Assembly (NCBI GenBank): GCA_004764695.1
Contig: SMSO01000031.1
Location: 2,651,048 to 2,715,047, forward strand
DNA: 64,000 nucleotides
Direction: 5' to 3'
Source of the DNA: Schizochytrium sp. TIO01
Taxonomy: Eukaryota; Sar; Bigyra; Thraustochytrida; Thraustochytriidae
This document shows positions 38,047-49,379 of this stretch, piece after piece. How positions within the stretch are numbered: the stretch's first letter is position 1; every line of letters begins with the position of its first letter. Position numbers and translations under genes: made by a program. Below the pieces are notes generated by a model, which made no database searches, was not told the origin of the DNA, and worked only from the letters and a program-made list of their open reading frames with translations.

Positions 38047-39888
38047 ATGATGGAGACACTTGGGAATGAAACCGGTGAGGAGATGCCTATTTGGCTTGAT
38101 AACTTGGAGTTTGATGAAGAGGGTACCTCTTCAGACGCCAGTATCTCCTGGTCAAGATGTGCACCGGAACTAGAGAATCAACACGAGCAGCAGAAGGACC
38201 TTGTCATGAACGTACACAGCTCTGTCAATGCAGCTCCTGCACCATCACTTGTCTTCGAGGATGAAGATGATATCAACACATACGAAGAGCTCAAAGCATG
38301 CGGCATTATCCCCGCTGATGATGACCAGGATGCAGCAGTTGGCTTCCACACAGACGAGAACATCTGGGAAACTCGTGATGTCCAGCACCAGCACCACGTT
38401 GCTCACAACGAAACGGTCCCTGCACCGACAGATGTTTATTACACTGATGCAACAAAGCAACAGCTCCACGAAAGGCGGCACCCCAGTGTTTTGGTTGAGG
38501 AAGCTGCAGCAGTAGATTCTCACGAGAGAGTAGTAACCCGTGCGCACAGCCCATCACAGCGCCTCAAACGCCCCAGCGCTTACATTGGTAAAGACTCTAT
38601 GGACAACACAAGCGTAGCCATTAAGACAGAAGATTCGTTGCAGATTCAACCTCATCCCGCTGCTGCTTCCGCACGGCGCTACAACCACGCATCCCATCAC
38701 AAGTACATGCACAATTTGCATGCGATGGGCCACCAGTCGCACCCAAACGCCCATCCCCAGATGGCCCCTTACATTTTCCCGATGCCACACCCGCATCAAC
38801 ACCCTAATGCAGCAATGGGTGCATATGGCCGAGTTCCTCCGGGTACCCCCGCTGCCGCACCAAGTCCGGCAAACGCCTCCCATCTTGATGCGCAACTTAA
38901 GTTTCAGGAGAGACAACTCATTGCCCAGTTTCATGAAATCCAGCTTGCTCGCCATGCCTTGCAGCTTCAAGCGCAGGCTGCACACATGCAAGAGGCTCAG
39001 GCTCGCGCACGCGAGCAACAGGATCGCTTGATGAACTCTTCCGAAGTACCTAATGTAACTAGCTCTACAACTCTGGAAGGGCACACCAAGCACATTACTA
39101 AGCACTCATCTCCTGCAGAAAACAACGTTAACCTCAACCGCACAAATTCCGAAAACCTAGAGACACAGCGGCATGGCAATGAGCTTGTTGCTGCAAACCA
39201 GGTAAAACGTGCTGCTTCTGATGACCGCCACAGTGCAAAGCGCCGCCTCTCAGACTATCAGCAATCTTGCATTAGCCCAAAATGCACTAACAGCAAGAAG
39301 TTCGCTGCTCTTGGCGAAGCTGGTTCGCCTAGTCCATGCTCTGTCGCAAGTGATGCACAGTCATCACCTTCTGCTTCTAGCGAATACTTCGAGCGCGTGA
39401 CCCCGGAATCGCATGCAACCCGCGTAACTAAGGCTAACCGTCGCCGTGTTTGCGAGTTCTGCCTTCGTAAATTCCAAGCCCAGGATGAACTGCAGCAGCA
39501 CCGTGCTAAGCACATTCTTGGCGAGAACAGTTTTACCTGCATTCACCCCAACTGCAACAAGACCTATTCAACGGGTGAGGGTCTTCGTCTGCACGTACGT
39601 AATGTTCACCTCGATGCAAAGATCTGGAAGTGCCTTGCCAAAGATTGTGAACGCTCATTTGTTCGACAGTCTGATCTCCGCATGCACATTATTCGGATTC
39701 ATTCAAATATTCGCCCGTTCCCTTGCATTGTAGATTCTTGCAAAAAGTCGTTTGCCTGCCACTCTGAACTTCGTCGTCATGTGTACTCGTGCCACAAGCT
39801 CACATGCCCGAAACCGGAAGAGTGCAAACCTGTGGTCAACTTCATGGACCTTGCATTCGTGAAGCGCCTCATGCTTAAGGTGGAGTAG
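38047..39888 (+). CDS. C2H2 zinc-finger protein, four fingers (613 aa)
   Basis: A single uninterrupted frame from ATG 38047 to TAG 39886-39888. Four C2H2 fingers lie near the C-terminus, residues 469-583. Finger 1 has spacing C-x2-C-x12-H-x3-H; fingers 2-4 have C-x4-C-x12-H-x4-H. Finger starts are Cys-Glu-Phe-Cys, Cys-Ile-His-Pro-Asn-Cys, Cys-Leu-Ala-Lys-Asp-Cys and Cys-Ile-Val-Asp-Ser-Cys. A tandem block of this kind usually binds DNA, so a nuclear transcription-factor role is inferred. The N-terminus is acidic (residues 15-110) and could be an activation region. A His-rich stretch follows (about 212-263), then a Gln/Ala/Arg-rich helix likely to form a coiled coil (about 283-330). A Ser-rich linker precedes the fingers. 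The His-rich, Gln-rich and acidic parts are low complexity. Target and orthologue are unknown. Coding DNA is clearly GC-richer than the flanks. Confidence 0.93.
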   Translation: MMETLGNETGEEMPIWLDNLEFDEEGTSSDASISWSRCAPELENQHEQQKDLVMNVHSSVNAAPAPSLVFEDEDDINTYEELKACGIIPADDDQDAAVGFHTDENIWETRDVQHQHHVAHNETVPAPTDVYYTDATKQQLHERRHPSVLVEEAAAVDSHERVVTRAHSPSQRLKRPSAYIGKDSMDNTSVAIKTEDSLQIQPHPAAASARRYNHASHHKYMHNLHAMGHQSHPNAHPQMAPYIFPMPHPHQHPNAAMGAYGRVPPGTPAAAPSPANASHLDAQLKFQERQLIAQFHEIQLARHALQLQAQAAHMQEAQARAREQQDRLMNSSEVPNVTSSTTLEGHTKHITKHSSPAENNVNLNRTNSENLETQRHGNELVAANQVKRAASDDRHSAKRRLSDYQQSCISPKCTNSKKFAALGEAGSPSPCSVASDAQSSPSASSEYFERVTPESHATRVTKANRRRVCEFCLRKFQAQDELQQHRAKHILGENSFTCIHPNCNKTYSTGEGLRLHVRNVHLDAKIWKCLAKDCERSFVRQSDLRMHIIRIHSNIRPFPCIVDSCKKSFACHSELRRHVYSCHKLTCPKPEECKPVVNFMDLAFVKRLMLKVE

Positions 39889-41370
39889 GCTGACGACACC
39901 TTATCCTACATTTTTTTGAAGTTGATCGTTTGACCTCCGTGTCGACCAATCACTTTCCTTCAGTAGCTTTGGCCAATCTTTAAATTACTCTGGCTATCAA
40001 CCTGACTCCTCGAGCTAGCTTTGCCGCTATACTCTTTAAGTTCTAAGAAGACCAGACAAACAAATCAACCGTACCATTCTCTTATCTAGCTGGCAAAAGG
40101 TGTCGGGAAGCTCCACGAGCCGCCTTTTCCTGCAATGCATTGACTTGATCCATTTACTTTATTGTATACGACAAAAACCCAATTCACTACTACAAGTCGC
40201 CTTTATCGTTCTATCCGCCAATTTGAACCACTCACTTCATCAGAACTCGGTGTATCATAACCCCAGACACACCAGTAGTGTGTGCATTGAGTATCCATGA
40301 TGCGGTGGTCTTTGGCGTGTTGTTTTCTCCATTTGACTTCTTCTCTGTAAAACCAATAAATGCGTTTGTTTTCGTTGCACTACCTGTTCTCGATAAGTTG
40401 TTGATAATCCGCCACTCAAGGAAAAAAGACTTCACTCTCCCGACCAACAAATTCACTGTCGAAGTTCACGAAGTCACGGCATGACTCACTCTATGAAACA
40501 TCTTTTACTCCTCAGTATTGCTTCCATTGAGAGAGAACATCGAATCAGTTTTTTCTTTTGTGTTCCTTATTAGCAATGGAAAAATTCACTATATAACGAC
40601 AAGTTGTGAAGATAATTCCCTGATATAAGTGATCCACTGATTGAAGCCCATGATGCGCCGTCCAATGTAGAGAAAGACCTGGTGCTTGCTAAAAGCCACC
40701 AAGGATTCCCATATAGCAAGCCTCTAGCTTTTATAGAATAGCCTTCTCTCACTAACAATACTATCAATACTGATACAACCATCTTACTACAACATTGAAC
40801 ATCAACCACAAGGATGTGATTTGCGTTCACATGCGGCTCTTTTTATCAAGCTTAGCTGGCTCAACATCAGCATTATGAGATCTGTGAATATGAAGACGAA
40901 CGAAGAACCCTCAGAGTAAACATGAACCCCAACAGCCTGAGCAAGCTAACCAATCAAGCTTGTGGAGACCATCATTTACTATGGCTTTGGCTTTTATTTA
41001 TTGCAAACTGCTCGATTGATACAACACCGACGTCCTCGTTTGAGTTATGCCTACTTCTATCTTCGTTTGCAACCAGCTCTTATGTTTGCCACTTTCGCAA
41101 TGCTAGTGGTGCACACAACTCTTTATTATCAAAAAATTTCTTCTTCCATACACAACCCCAGTTAGGTATGTTCAGAAAATGAGTGCTGGAATTGCTTGCA
41201 CCAAAACTTTTGTGCTAGCTCTCAGTGTTACGCTGCATACCTTTTTTGTAGAGAAGGGATAGCAGTAATCAACACAAGAAAAAGAATCTTACAAGCTGAG
41301 AGATAGAAACCCAACCCTTTCACTAGTTCTCTAACTAGTCGAGAGTAAGCTATACCACTCTATTCGTATG
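39889..41370. other. Downstream DNA with two weak exon-like segments
   Basis: No confident gene. About 40,272-40,484 (+) reads as a hydrophobic protein segment ending in TGA, preceded by an acceptor-like CATAACCCCAG. About 40,960-41,165 (+) reads as a Tyr/Leu-rich membrane-like segment ending in TAG just before a GTATGT donor-like site, and is preceded by GCTAACC and CAATCAAG. They could be exons of a small membrane protein gene, but I could not join them. Confidence 0.25.
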
Positions 41371-41667
41371 CATAAGTACTCCCGGTAACACCCCCGCTCC
41401 TCTGGCTAAGGGGGTGGCGCCATGACAGCAGCTTTCAAGTCCAGGGGAGAACACAAACCTTCGCCTGAGCACGCGCGATGCGTTTCGGGTTTGCTCACAC
41501 GACACCATCTGCACATCACATTTCCAATTTGGAACTTGCCTCCGCTCTTCGTACTTGCTTGTGTATTCACTCGCCTGTTCTTGCTTCGCTTTTTTATTTC
41601 GGCAGCTAGGCAGGCGGTCTGACCGTAGCATTTGAAGTACACAAGCAAAAGCTGACACCACTACACC

Positions 41668-42003
41668 ATGGTGTTAGCCGGGCTGCCTGCTATACCAATC
41701 ATGTACTACAGCCGAGGAGGCCAGCGAGCAGCAGCTCCTCGCAAAAGCGCAACTGAGTCTTGGGAGCACCACCCATCACTGCCAGCAGCCAAGTCAGTGT
41801 CCTGCCTGCCTCTAGCCACCTCCCTCGCAGAGGGCGGCGGCGTTGCTTTCAAGGTTTGCTGCGAGTCGTTTCGATCTCTGCCGCCTCCGGGAGCGCAGCG
41901 CCTTCCATCTTCCGCGCTTCCCATGGAAAACCCCTCCATACAGGCTGCGTCTGTCCCTTCTGTGAGCGAGATGGAGCTGTGTGTGGCCCTCACCTCTAGC
42001 TAA
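41668..42003 (+). CDS. Possible small ORF in GC-rich island, 111 aa
   Basis: ATG in the context CTACACC-ATGG, then an open frame to TAA at 42001-42003. The product is rich in Ser, Pro and Ala with several Cys, has no domain, and no signal peptide is evident. Antisense and offset frames over the same DNA are also open, so this may be a by-product of base composition. Confidence 0.18.
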   Translation: MVLAGLPAIPIMYYSRGGQRAAAPRKSATESWEHHPSLPAAKSVSCLPLATSLAEGGGVAFKVCCESFRSLPPPGAQRLPSSALPMENPSIQAASVPSVSEMELCVALTSS

Positions 42004-42406
42004 CTATTCCTTGATCGCTGCCTGTTTGCCTCCCTCTTCGCCTGCCTGCCAGTCAAGAGGCGGGCCACAGCGGCGGCATTCTGCAAGAAAGCAAGTTGGC
42101 GGCGCAGAAGTAAGTCAAGTCTGCGGAGAGAGGAAAAGAGGGCTTCCTGCCTGGCTGTCCTCTTATTAGTCGGCGAGCGAGCGAACTTGAGCGAATGAGT
42201 ACAAAGAGAGAGAGGCTCTGAAGGTTTTCGAGCCTGGCTCAGGACACGCGTGTGGTTTCGTTCCAAAAGCAAGCTGGAACCCTGCATCAAACTTGCCCAT
42301 ATATGGAGGCGTTCCTCGCAACTCAAGCGATTCAAGCAAGCAGACATGGGAGCGCAGACCAATCGGCTCATCGGCCGTGGGATCGCTCACTCGCTCAAGA
42401 TAATTG

Positions 42407-42433
42407 CGTGCTTGCTTGCTTGCTCGCTCGCTA
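42407..42433 (+). repeat. TTGC/TCGC tetranucleotide repeat
   Basis: About six copies of GCTT shading into GCTC. Confidence 0.8.
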
Positions 42434-42601
42434 GTTTTCTTGCTTCCTGCTCGCTTGGCGGGGCGGAGAGATACTCTGACTACAGGAGACCTGGCGGGAA
42501 AGAAGACAGGAAAGCCTGAGGGCACACCAGCGGCCATCGGGGACCCGCAAGGGTGCCCGGCGACGTACGAGGATCTGAGGAACGCCTCGAACCCCATGAC
42601 T

Positions 42602-42695
42602 TCCTTACTTACTTACGGACTGACTGACTGAGTGACAGTGCCCCACTGATGCATCAATTCATGATCGATCGATCGATCAATCGACCGACCGACAG
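42602..42695 (+). repeat. Compound TTAC / GACT / GATC / GACC repeats
   Basis: Short runs of TTAC and GACT (42,602-42,637) are followed after about 20 bases by GATC, GATCAATC and GACC units (42,661-42,695). Confidence 0.8.
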
Positions 42696-44402
42696 ACTGT
42701 GCTGACTGACTAACCGATTTCCAGAGTGCCTCTGCAGAAAGAGAGAGAGAGGGGGACTGTGAGAGAGAGAGCTTTTGCATGTTTGGGACAGACAGAGGGA
42801 GAGAGTGGAAGGGAAAAGGACAAAAGCAGGGAAAGAAGCCAGGAAAAGTGTGTCGAATGTATGTATATAGCAGGTATGTGATAAGTAGGTAGCAGTAGCA
42901 GAAGCGTAGAAGACACAAAGGCGATCGATGGCTTGCGAAACGAATCCCTAAATGCTCCCAAATCTACAACGACCCCAGACCCAGCTCAAGCTCCTGTGAG
43001 GCCAGAGATGCATAGAAGACGCACAGAGAAAACAAAAAGCGTGCAGGTTGGCAGACCATGCTGAAGACCCTGCCCCACAAGAACCTTCCTCCTCCGTGCA
43101 TCGATCATCATGCTGCCCAGCTAGCTAGCTATTTGTGACAACCCTAAGATCAAGGGCAGGTAGGAAGGTCCTACGGGAGCTTCCTATCTGAAACCCTAAG
43201 CGTACGAGTACGAAAAAGGCATTAGTCTGGGTCGTACCTGAGGCTTTGCACTACTATGAGTACTACTACTCCGTACAATGCCTGTTTAGGTGCCTATACC
43301 ACGAGATTCCTGGCCACTTCCGCCTGGTGCCTTTGCGCTCACGAATACAGCCAGGTCTCGTCCTGCGCCTGAGATAGCCCTCTCCCTCGCCGCTACGCCC
43401 TTTCCCTCGCTCGCTCGCGCCAGGCCGCCTGCCGATCGCTCCATCGCTGCCTGAAGGAGCTCCTCGCTGCCTACAGCAAGACAGGCCTCGGCAGTTCAAG
43501 GTCTGCTCTTGTTTCACTCTCACCTTTACTCTCTTCGTATGCAGTAGCTAGGTTAGCAGTTGGTTACATCCAGAACCCGAACTTGCGTCTTAAGGTGTAC
43601 TAGCATTATCTCTAGGCTCGCAACAAACAACCCTTAGCTGGCGGTAGGCAGGTGCTAGGAGGCTATTTTGAAGTAAGTTGCTCGTGCTTTTGGGCGTTGC
43701 ACCGCCTCCAAGATTACCCAGAAAACAAGTCGACCGGCGCCATTGCTCGCATCAATCAGCGGCAAGGGATCGCACATGCTTGCTGAGGCTGCCGTTTGTC
43801 AGCCAGGGATTGGCTGAGGACTGCGAAGATACCCAGGGCCAGGCTCGCTGACAGACAGGCAGAAAGATATGCAGATAGATAGATAGACATCAGGCAGCGC
43901 AAGAGCTTTGCCGAATGATCTTGATCAATTTGCTTTCAGCTGTTCTGGTTGGCTTTCTCAGCTCCATAGAAATTCAAATTCCATGCGCATCCTAATACCT
44001 AGCTACTGCTCTCTACAATTCCTTTAGTCACAACTGCAAGCCAACAGGCTTCTGGAAGAAGGTCGCTCACAGTTCGGTGCAGCACGAATAACTCATTTGA
44101 AATTTGCGAAACGAGTGAGTCACTCGAGTCAATACTGGTACCAACTTGCTCGAACCCTGAAGTTATCGCGGTAATCGGACGCAACTCAGGCCAGGAACCC
44201 ATCTGACACATGGCCGGGGCCGGCCTGGAGAGCCTTCATGGGCACCATCTCCTCCTCACTTGTGCAGGTTGAGGCCTACTCTGATTGATGATGACACTCG
44301 CTTGATCAGAGATGATGACTGCTGAGACCTTCTTACGAAAAGCTTAGCACCAGCGAAAACCCATAGTAACTATCTGACTGGCTGCAACTCCTACTAGCTT
44401 AA

Positions 44403-44433
<31 letters not shown>
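44403..44433 (+). repeat. (TAAG)n microsatellite
   Basis: About seven perfect TAAG copies, followed by an imperfect extension. Confidence 0.88.
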
Positions 44434-44437
<4 letters not shown>

Positions 44438-44532
44438 AAGTATCTTCGATAATTGAGGTTTTGGGCAGCCAGTCTGCTCACGAGTAGCGCACTAAACAAG
44501 TAGTTGTTAATTTGCAATGTTTTGTCCTTCAC

Positions 44533-44580
44533 TGCGCTGCGCTGCGCTGCTCAATCAATCGATCGATCAATCGATCGATC
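44533..44580 (+). repeat. Compound GCGCT / AATC / GATC repeat
   Basis: Three copies of the pentamer GCGCT followed by AATC and GATC tetranucleotides. Confidence 0.8.
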
Positions 44581-45267
44581 CCTCAAAACTCAGCCATGCA
44601 TTGGATAGCTCGACCAACTATTCTCATAACCAATGGGCCGACAGGCCTCGTAAATGGCGCCTGGAGTGTCCATCTTCGAATGATTCACAATCGCAGAACT
44701 TGGTGGGATTTTAGCCTCGAACATTTTGCCAATAAATCAGTCATAAAAGTTTACGGCAAAACAAGAGGTGATTCAATGCACAGAACACCTAAAAAAACGC
44801 TGGACGGCTGTTCTTTTTCGCACCTGTGAAAGCTGTGAGGAGGACTCTTTTGCAGATTTTGAAGGGAATCCGAAGTCCCTAGGAATTATGTTGTTTCCTA
44901 CGCATTCACTGGCAGGTGCATTCAGAAAGGCCGATCGCTTACTCTCTGATTTCAGATTCTCTTTTACATAAAAACTTGAAGGAAGGAAAAAAGGACATGA
45001 TAGAAAACAAGTCTGCAGGAACTCTTTTAACCTGTACTTCAAACACCCGGCGTTTAGCAGCTAGCTCCCTTCTACTTTGGGGATAGCGGCCTCGAAATTT
45101 AAATGTCAAGCTCAAATTTCAAGCTGTTCTTACTTCTAAGCAGCGCGTAGGTACTCACGAATTCCCAGATACTACAGTTTCCGCCACCCGCGATGATTGG
45201 CGTCACGAGATCGGGAGAACGTACCCGCTACTGCGCGCCTAGACTCTCTTAGCGCGGAGTCGAGGCG

Positions 45268-45317
45268 AATGAATGAATGAATGAGTGAGTGAGTGAGTGA
45301 GTGAGTGAGTGAGTGAA
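45268..45317 (+). repeat. (GAAT)n(GAGT)n microsatellite
   Basis: Four GAAT units shading into about eight GAGT units, one of the longest arrays in the window. Confidence 0.88.
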
Positions 45318-45813
45318 TATCCTGTAGCGGAATGAAGGACTTTTTCTATTCCATTCCTTTTTGCGGGAATAAAGTCCCAGTCTTCCAGCATTGCAAAAGT
45401 AACCACTACTACCAACCAACACAGAGAACACGACGCTCTCGAGCTTCGTTTTCTGTCCTGCCCGACAGTGACACGGTCACGAGTGGACATGACGGACTCG
45501 AGGCGACACGACGTTCTCGCTTCGCCTCTCCGCGTATGACATGCTTGGTACCTCTGCCTCCCTCGGCAGAGGCCCGGCATCCCGAAAACCCCGAGCAATG
45601 GCATGCATGGCACAATGCATAAATAATGGCATGGCATGCTTGCATTCCACCGTGTCGAGGGAATCTTGAGCTGCAGGGCACCCGCCTCGCTCGCCCATCG
45701 AGTCTCAAGTTCTCTCCTCCGCGTTTGAATTAAGCGCACAACCTAACGAACCTGATGCTTTCTTCACGAGCCGGGCTCGAAGCGCACTTGATCCTCCCAT
45801 CGAAGTCCGCCAC

Positions 45814-45886
45814 GCGAGTGAGTGAATGAATGAGTGAGTGAGCGAATGAGTGAGTGAGTGAGAGAATGAGTGACTGACTAACTAGC
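45814..45886 (+). repeat. Imperfect GAGT/GAAT/GACT repeat
   Basis: The same GAGT/GAAT family as at 45.27 kb, with more interruptions, ending in GACT units. Confidence 0.8.
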
Positions 45887-46071
45887 TGAGCCAGCGAGTC
45901 AGCGGCCGCGCCGGAAACCAGGGCCCTCTCTCTCAGCCCTCTCTCTAAGCCCTCAGAGCAGAGGACGGCCTCACTCACTCCCGCAGCGGAAACCCGGAAG
46001 CTAGCTAGCTCACCTGTGAGGGACAAAAGGGTGTCGGCTCAGGACAGCAGCGACACGACAGACCGAGTAAG

Positions 46072-46128
46072 ACTGAGTCTGAGTCTGAGTCTGAGTCTGA
46101 GACTGAGACTGAGACTGGGACTGAGACT
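46072..46128 (+). repeat. (CTGAGT)n/(CTGAGA)n hexamer repeat
   Basis: About eight hexamer units that switch from CTGAGT to CTGAGA part-way. Confidence 0.85.
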
Positions 46129-46194
46129 TTGGGAGGCAGATTTTCCAGGAGACGGAGACGCGAAGGCACAACAGACTGGCTGAGAGTGGCTCGC

Positions 46195-46228
<34 letters not shown>
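46195..46228 (+). repeat. (GGCT)8 microsatellite
   Basis: About eight perfect GGCT copies. Confidence 0.88.
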
Positions 46229-46950
46229 ATGCTCATTTGGCTTCGAAAGGGAGGGAGGGAGAGCTTGAAAGGAGCGCAGATTAACTAACGGGAGGCGGAG
46301 GAGATAGGAGCGATCCGGCGAGCTTCCAAATCGGCGAGCTGTCCTTGCGCAAGTTCCAAGCTCTACCGCCGCTGCTTCCTGGCGCCTGGTTTCCTCGACT
46401 TTTGAGTGCCGCGAGGCCGCCGCGTGAAGATTTTGAATTTGGGGAGTTTGACGAACTCCAGAAAAGAAGGCCCCTTTCCCTGCTTCTTTCGAAGAGCTCT
46501 GCGCACCTCGCTTGCCTGCTTGCTTGCTTGCTCAACTTGAAGATCAAGGCGCCGCTCTTTGCAAATAGATACATGCTCCGTGCTCTGGAACGCGCATCGG
46601 CTGGAGGAGAACCGGATTTGGATTTGAGGGAGCGAGCTAGCTAGCTAGGCTTTCTTAGCGCCGCCAGGTAGCAAGCACGCTTTCAAAGGTTTAGTTCGCT
46701 TGCAGGGAAGATGGAACAGGGAACGAAATAGGGGTTTCAGGACAGGCCTCGAACATTCTGTAACTGGCGACCGCCATGGCGACCATTTCCGGAGCTATGA
46801 AATGGCACCTTTGGTGTCTCCCTGGCAGGGCTCATGAGCTCGGCTTGCCAGGAAGCGACCAGTGAGGAGGACCATGCTGTCATAACCGGGACCTGAAGCT
46901 CAATTCCTCGTCGAAGCGACAATGCGAGCTAGGTGGCGAGGTTGCTCGGC

Positions 46951-49379
46951 GATATGCGAAGACCCCTGCTCGAGAAGGGGCAGCGAACCTCCAGCGCACC
47001 ACTTTGGCAAAAACCTTGAAGATATTTTGTCTTTCTGCGAGTTTACCTTACTGCTCCTCTGTAAAAACTTATTTTTTGTTTTTGTTTTTTAAGTTAAAGA
47101 TTATAGAAAGGGAAAAATTATAAAAACCTTCTGAAGAAGTTCGTTCATCGTGGATCACTTGCAAGTTATGGCTCTGAGCAGTACTGCAGCATAATCCCTG
47201 TCATACCGCTAAAGGAGTTTGTTTTGTTCTACTGATAATAGAATCCTTGGTTTGCAGTTGCGATGCCCTTGGCAAACGAAAAAGGGAAAGGAAACCAGGA
47301 ACCAGGAATTGAGATCTCCACCATAGATTTGGAAATTCTTTGATCCCATTCACACTTGATAAGCCAACAATTTTATGGAAGTGAGGCGAACTCTTTGAAT
47401 TACCCGCCCATGGTGATTCTTAATTGTCAACATGCGTTGATTAGAATATTTGACGTTGCCATCTTGCGTATACAGAAATTCACATGCCCAAGGTTTACTA
47501 CAATGCTAAGGAAATGTTTACTACAATGTTATAGCCAATTATGCAGTCGGTCGGCCGGCCGCCGGCCGGCCCTTGTAAAAGAAACTTAATGTTGCATTTG
47601 TCCTTCAAGCATCATGATAGGTGGATATCCATTCGTCTACTATTAACTAGCATTTGTACCTTACATGGCAATTTGAAAGGTGACCTCTCATCACGGCGAA
47701 GAAGTATTTAGGAATTGCTGCTTCAGATTTTCGCAAGTTTGTCCTGTAGTAAATTTACTATTCCATATCAAATTAAGTATACACTAGATGTCACATAAAG
47801 AAAACCTTAGGAAAGGAGCTTTTGCTTGCGAAAAGTGACTCATGGGATGCATCCCAAGTTTCTCTATAGCTTTAGTTTGCGTCGATTAGTTTCAATTTAT
47901 TCCCTCGCTCCTGCGAATCCTAGCTTGAATGGTCTCCGAGATCAACAAGTTTGGGAATTCAAGTATGCTGCTCCCTGTGAGTATAGTATAGCAAGCTGTA
48001 AATGCATTCCTAAAGATTCTACTTCAGGCTCCGTTATAGCTTCCTTCAAGTGCCAACCATAGCAAATAGGTACCTAGCGTGCTATTAGTAGCACATGCGC
48101 CATGGTATTGCATCACTTAAATGATCAAGTGTCGTTGCCAGGCGAAAAACTTCGCACAAACCAATCGTTGTCTTCATAAAATGTAAACTCTTGGAGCTAC
48201 ACTGCGCAAATCCTATTTTATTGTTTAATAAAGAATATAAAAAAAGAGATTAACATAAAATCCGTGAGCTATAGTCAACTTGGAGGTATAGTCGTACGTA
48301 CACCTCTGCATGGCTTTAGTATACAATAGGTTTGAAGTGAGCTATATCGAAACCCCAAAGTCATTCATTGTGCATACTCAAACAGTTCACTTTTCTAAAC
48401 TCCAGGCTCTTCTAGATAGTTCGTTTGCGAGTTGGAGGAACCAAGGATAGAAAGCAGCCACTAACTTGTTTTCCACGTAGAAGCATGGGGAAAAGGTAGG
48501 CACATGAATTTTGCCCACTTTTGTACTGGAACCAAAGGGATGCACCAATCATCTATTCAAGTTAGTCACCATATCTATCCATGACACTTTCATCCTCAGC
48601 TAAACTTGGGAAATGATAAAAATCTCATAACAGACTATGATACTAACTTAGTATGTACTAGGCAATATGCACCTACTACCCATCTAGGTAATATTAACCT
48701 AGGTCAGGCAGGCAATCTTGAAAATAAACTATGAAACCACGCATTAATCCCACTACAGTTTTTGGTTTTATTTTTCTAAGTCAGCATCAAACCTACCACT
48801 ACGCGGTGCTCTTGCGGCATCAGGATGCGCAGTTTAGGTGTTACGTAGGTGCGTCTCCACACCATCGGGTGCAAGCTGTGTTAATAAATAGTACTCTAGT
48901 TGTTGTGCTATGATTGGCAACGTGTGTTTTTCTAGCTGTGGTGGCAACGTGTGTACCATCAGGCGCGGGCACCGCGCGAGAACACGGCAAGGGACAGAGT
49001 GTAGCCGTCGCGAGTATGTACAAGATGAATTGTGCATTGGGAGAGAGGTGGGGAGCTCTGCTCTCTTCAGATATTATTTTTGCAGTGACTCGCCTTGGGT
49101 ATGGCCGAGACTCTATGAAAATTGCTCATTTCCTGCGATTGTCATCGTTCCTTGAATTGGGAGTCTTGATCGTGCTGGTGTTGTAGTTGTCGTGGGACCT
49201 GGTCGTTGCACGAGAGGCGAGACAACTACTCTGTACGACACCAGATATTGCAAAGCTCCAGGCACAAAGTAGATAGCGGCTAAACTCCTTAGACAACTGT
49301 GTCAATACTTACAACCAAGCAAAGTGAAGAAGCTCTGTACGCAACTTCATACGTGCGTTTGCAAGGGGTAACAACAATA
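46951..49379. other. Intergenic DNA upstream of the LRR gene
   Basis: Mostly AT-rich with no supported gene. A GC-only inverted repeat (GGCCGGC and its partner) lies near 47,548-47,570. Two overlapping frames at 48,910-49,186 are open but compete with each other. Just upstream of the LRR frame, CTAAACTCCTTAG at about 49,280-49,292 looks like a branch site plus 3' splice site, so a noncoding or short 5' exon may exist. Confidence 0.45.

Larger units (their letters stand above)
41370..46950. other. GC-rich island dense in tetranucleotide repeats
   Basis: Base composition rises sharply over this 5.6 kb compared with both flanks. Open frames appear on both strands and overlap in several frames, as expected from GC-rich DNA alone; none shows a domain. 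The sequence is punctuated by at least ten short tandem repeats, most with a 4-bp unit. The best single frame is 41,668-42,003 (+), 111 codons with a good CACC-ATGG start context, but Ser/Pro/Ala-rich and unrecognised. Possible identities are a noncoding transcript locus, a long regulatory region or a decayed element. Confidence 0.6.

Noticed and set aside
38554-39105. 183-codon minus-strand frame inside the C2H2 gene
   Set aside because: Antisense shadow of a strong coding frame; no domain.
42166-42597. 143-codon minus-strand frame in the GC island
   Set aside because: Several frames on both strands are open here because of GC content; composition is Ser/Arg/Pro-rich without domain structure.
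45239-45739. 166-codon minus-strand frame
   Set aside because: Its C-terminus is a translated GAGT microsatellite (repeated Thr-His-Ser-Leu) and the rest is unremarkable.
45268-46228. CRISPR-like array
   Set aside because: The repeats are 4-6 bp direct tandem units without spacers, and the DNA is eukaryotic.
49299-49379. 27 extra in-frame codons upstream of the LRR ATG
   Set aside because: They begin at a non-ATG codon. They could belong to an upstream exon, given the acceptor-like CTCCTTAG, but there is no evidence, so the first ATG was used.
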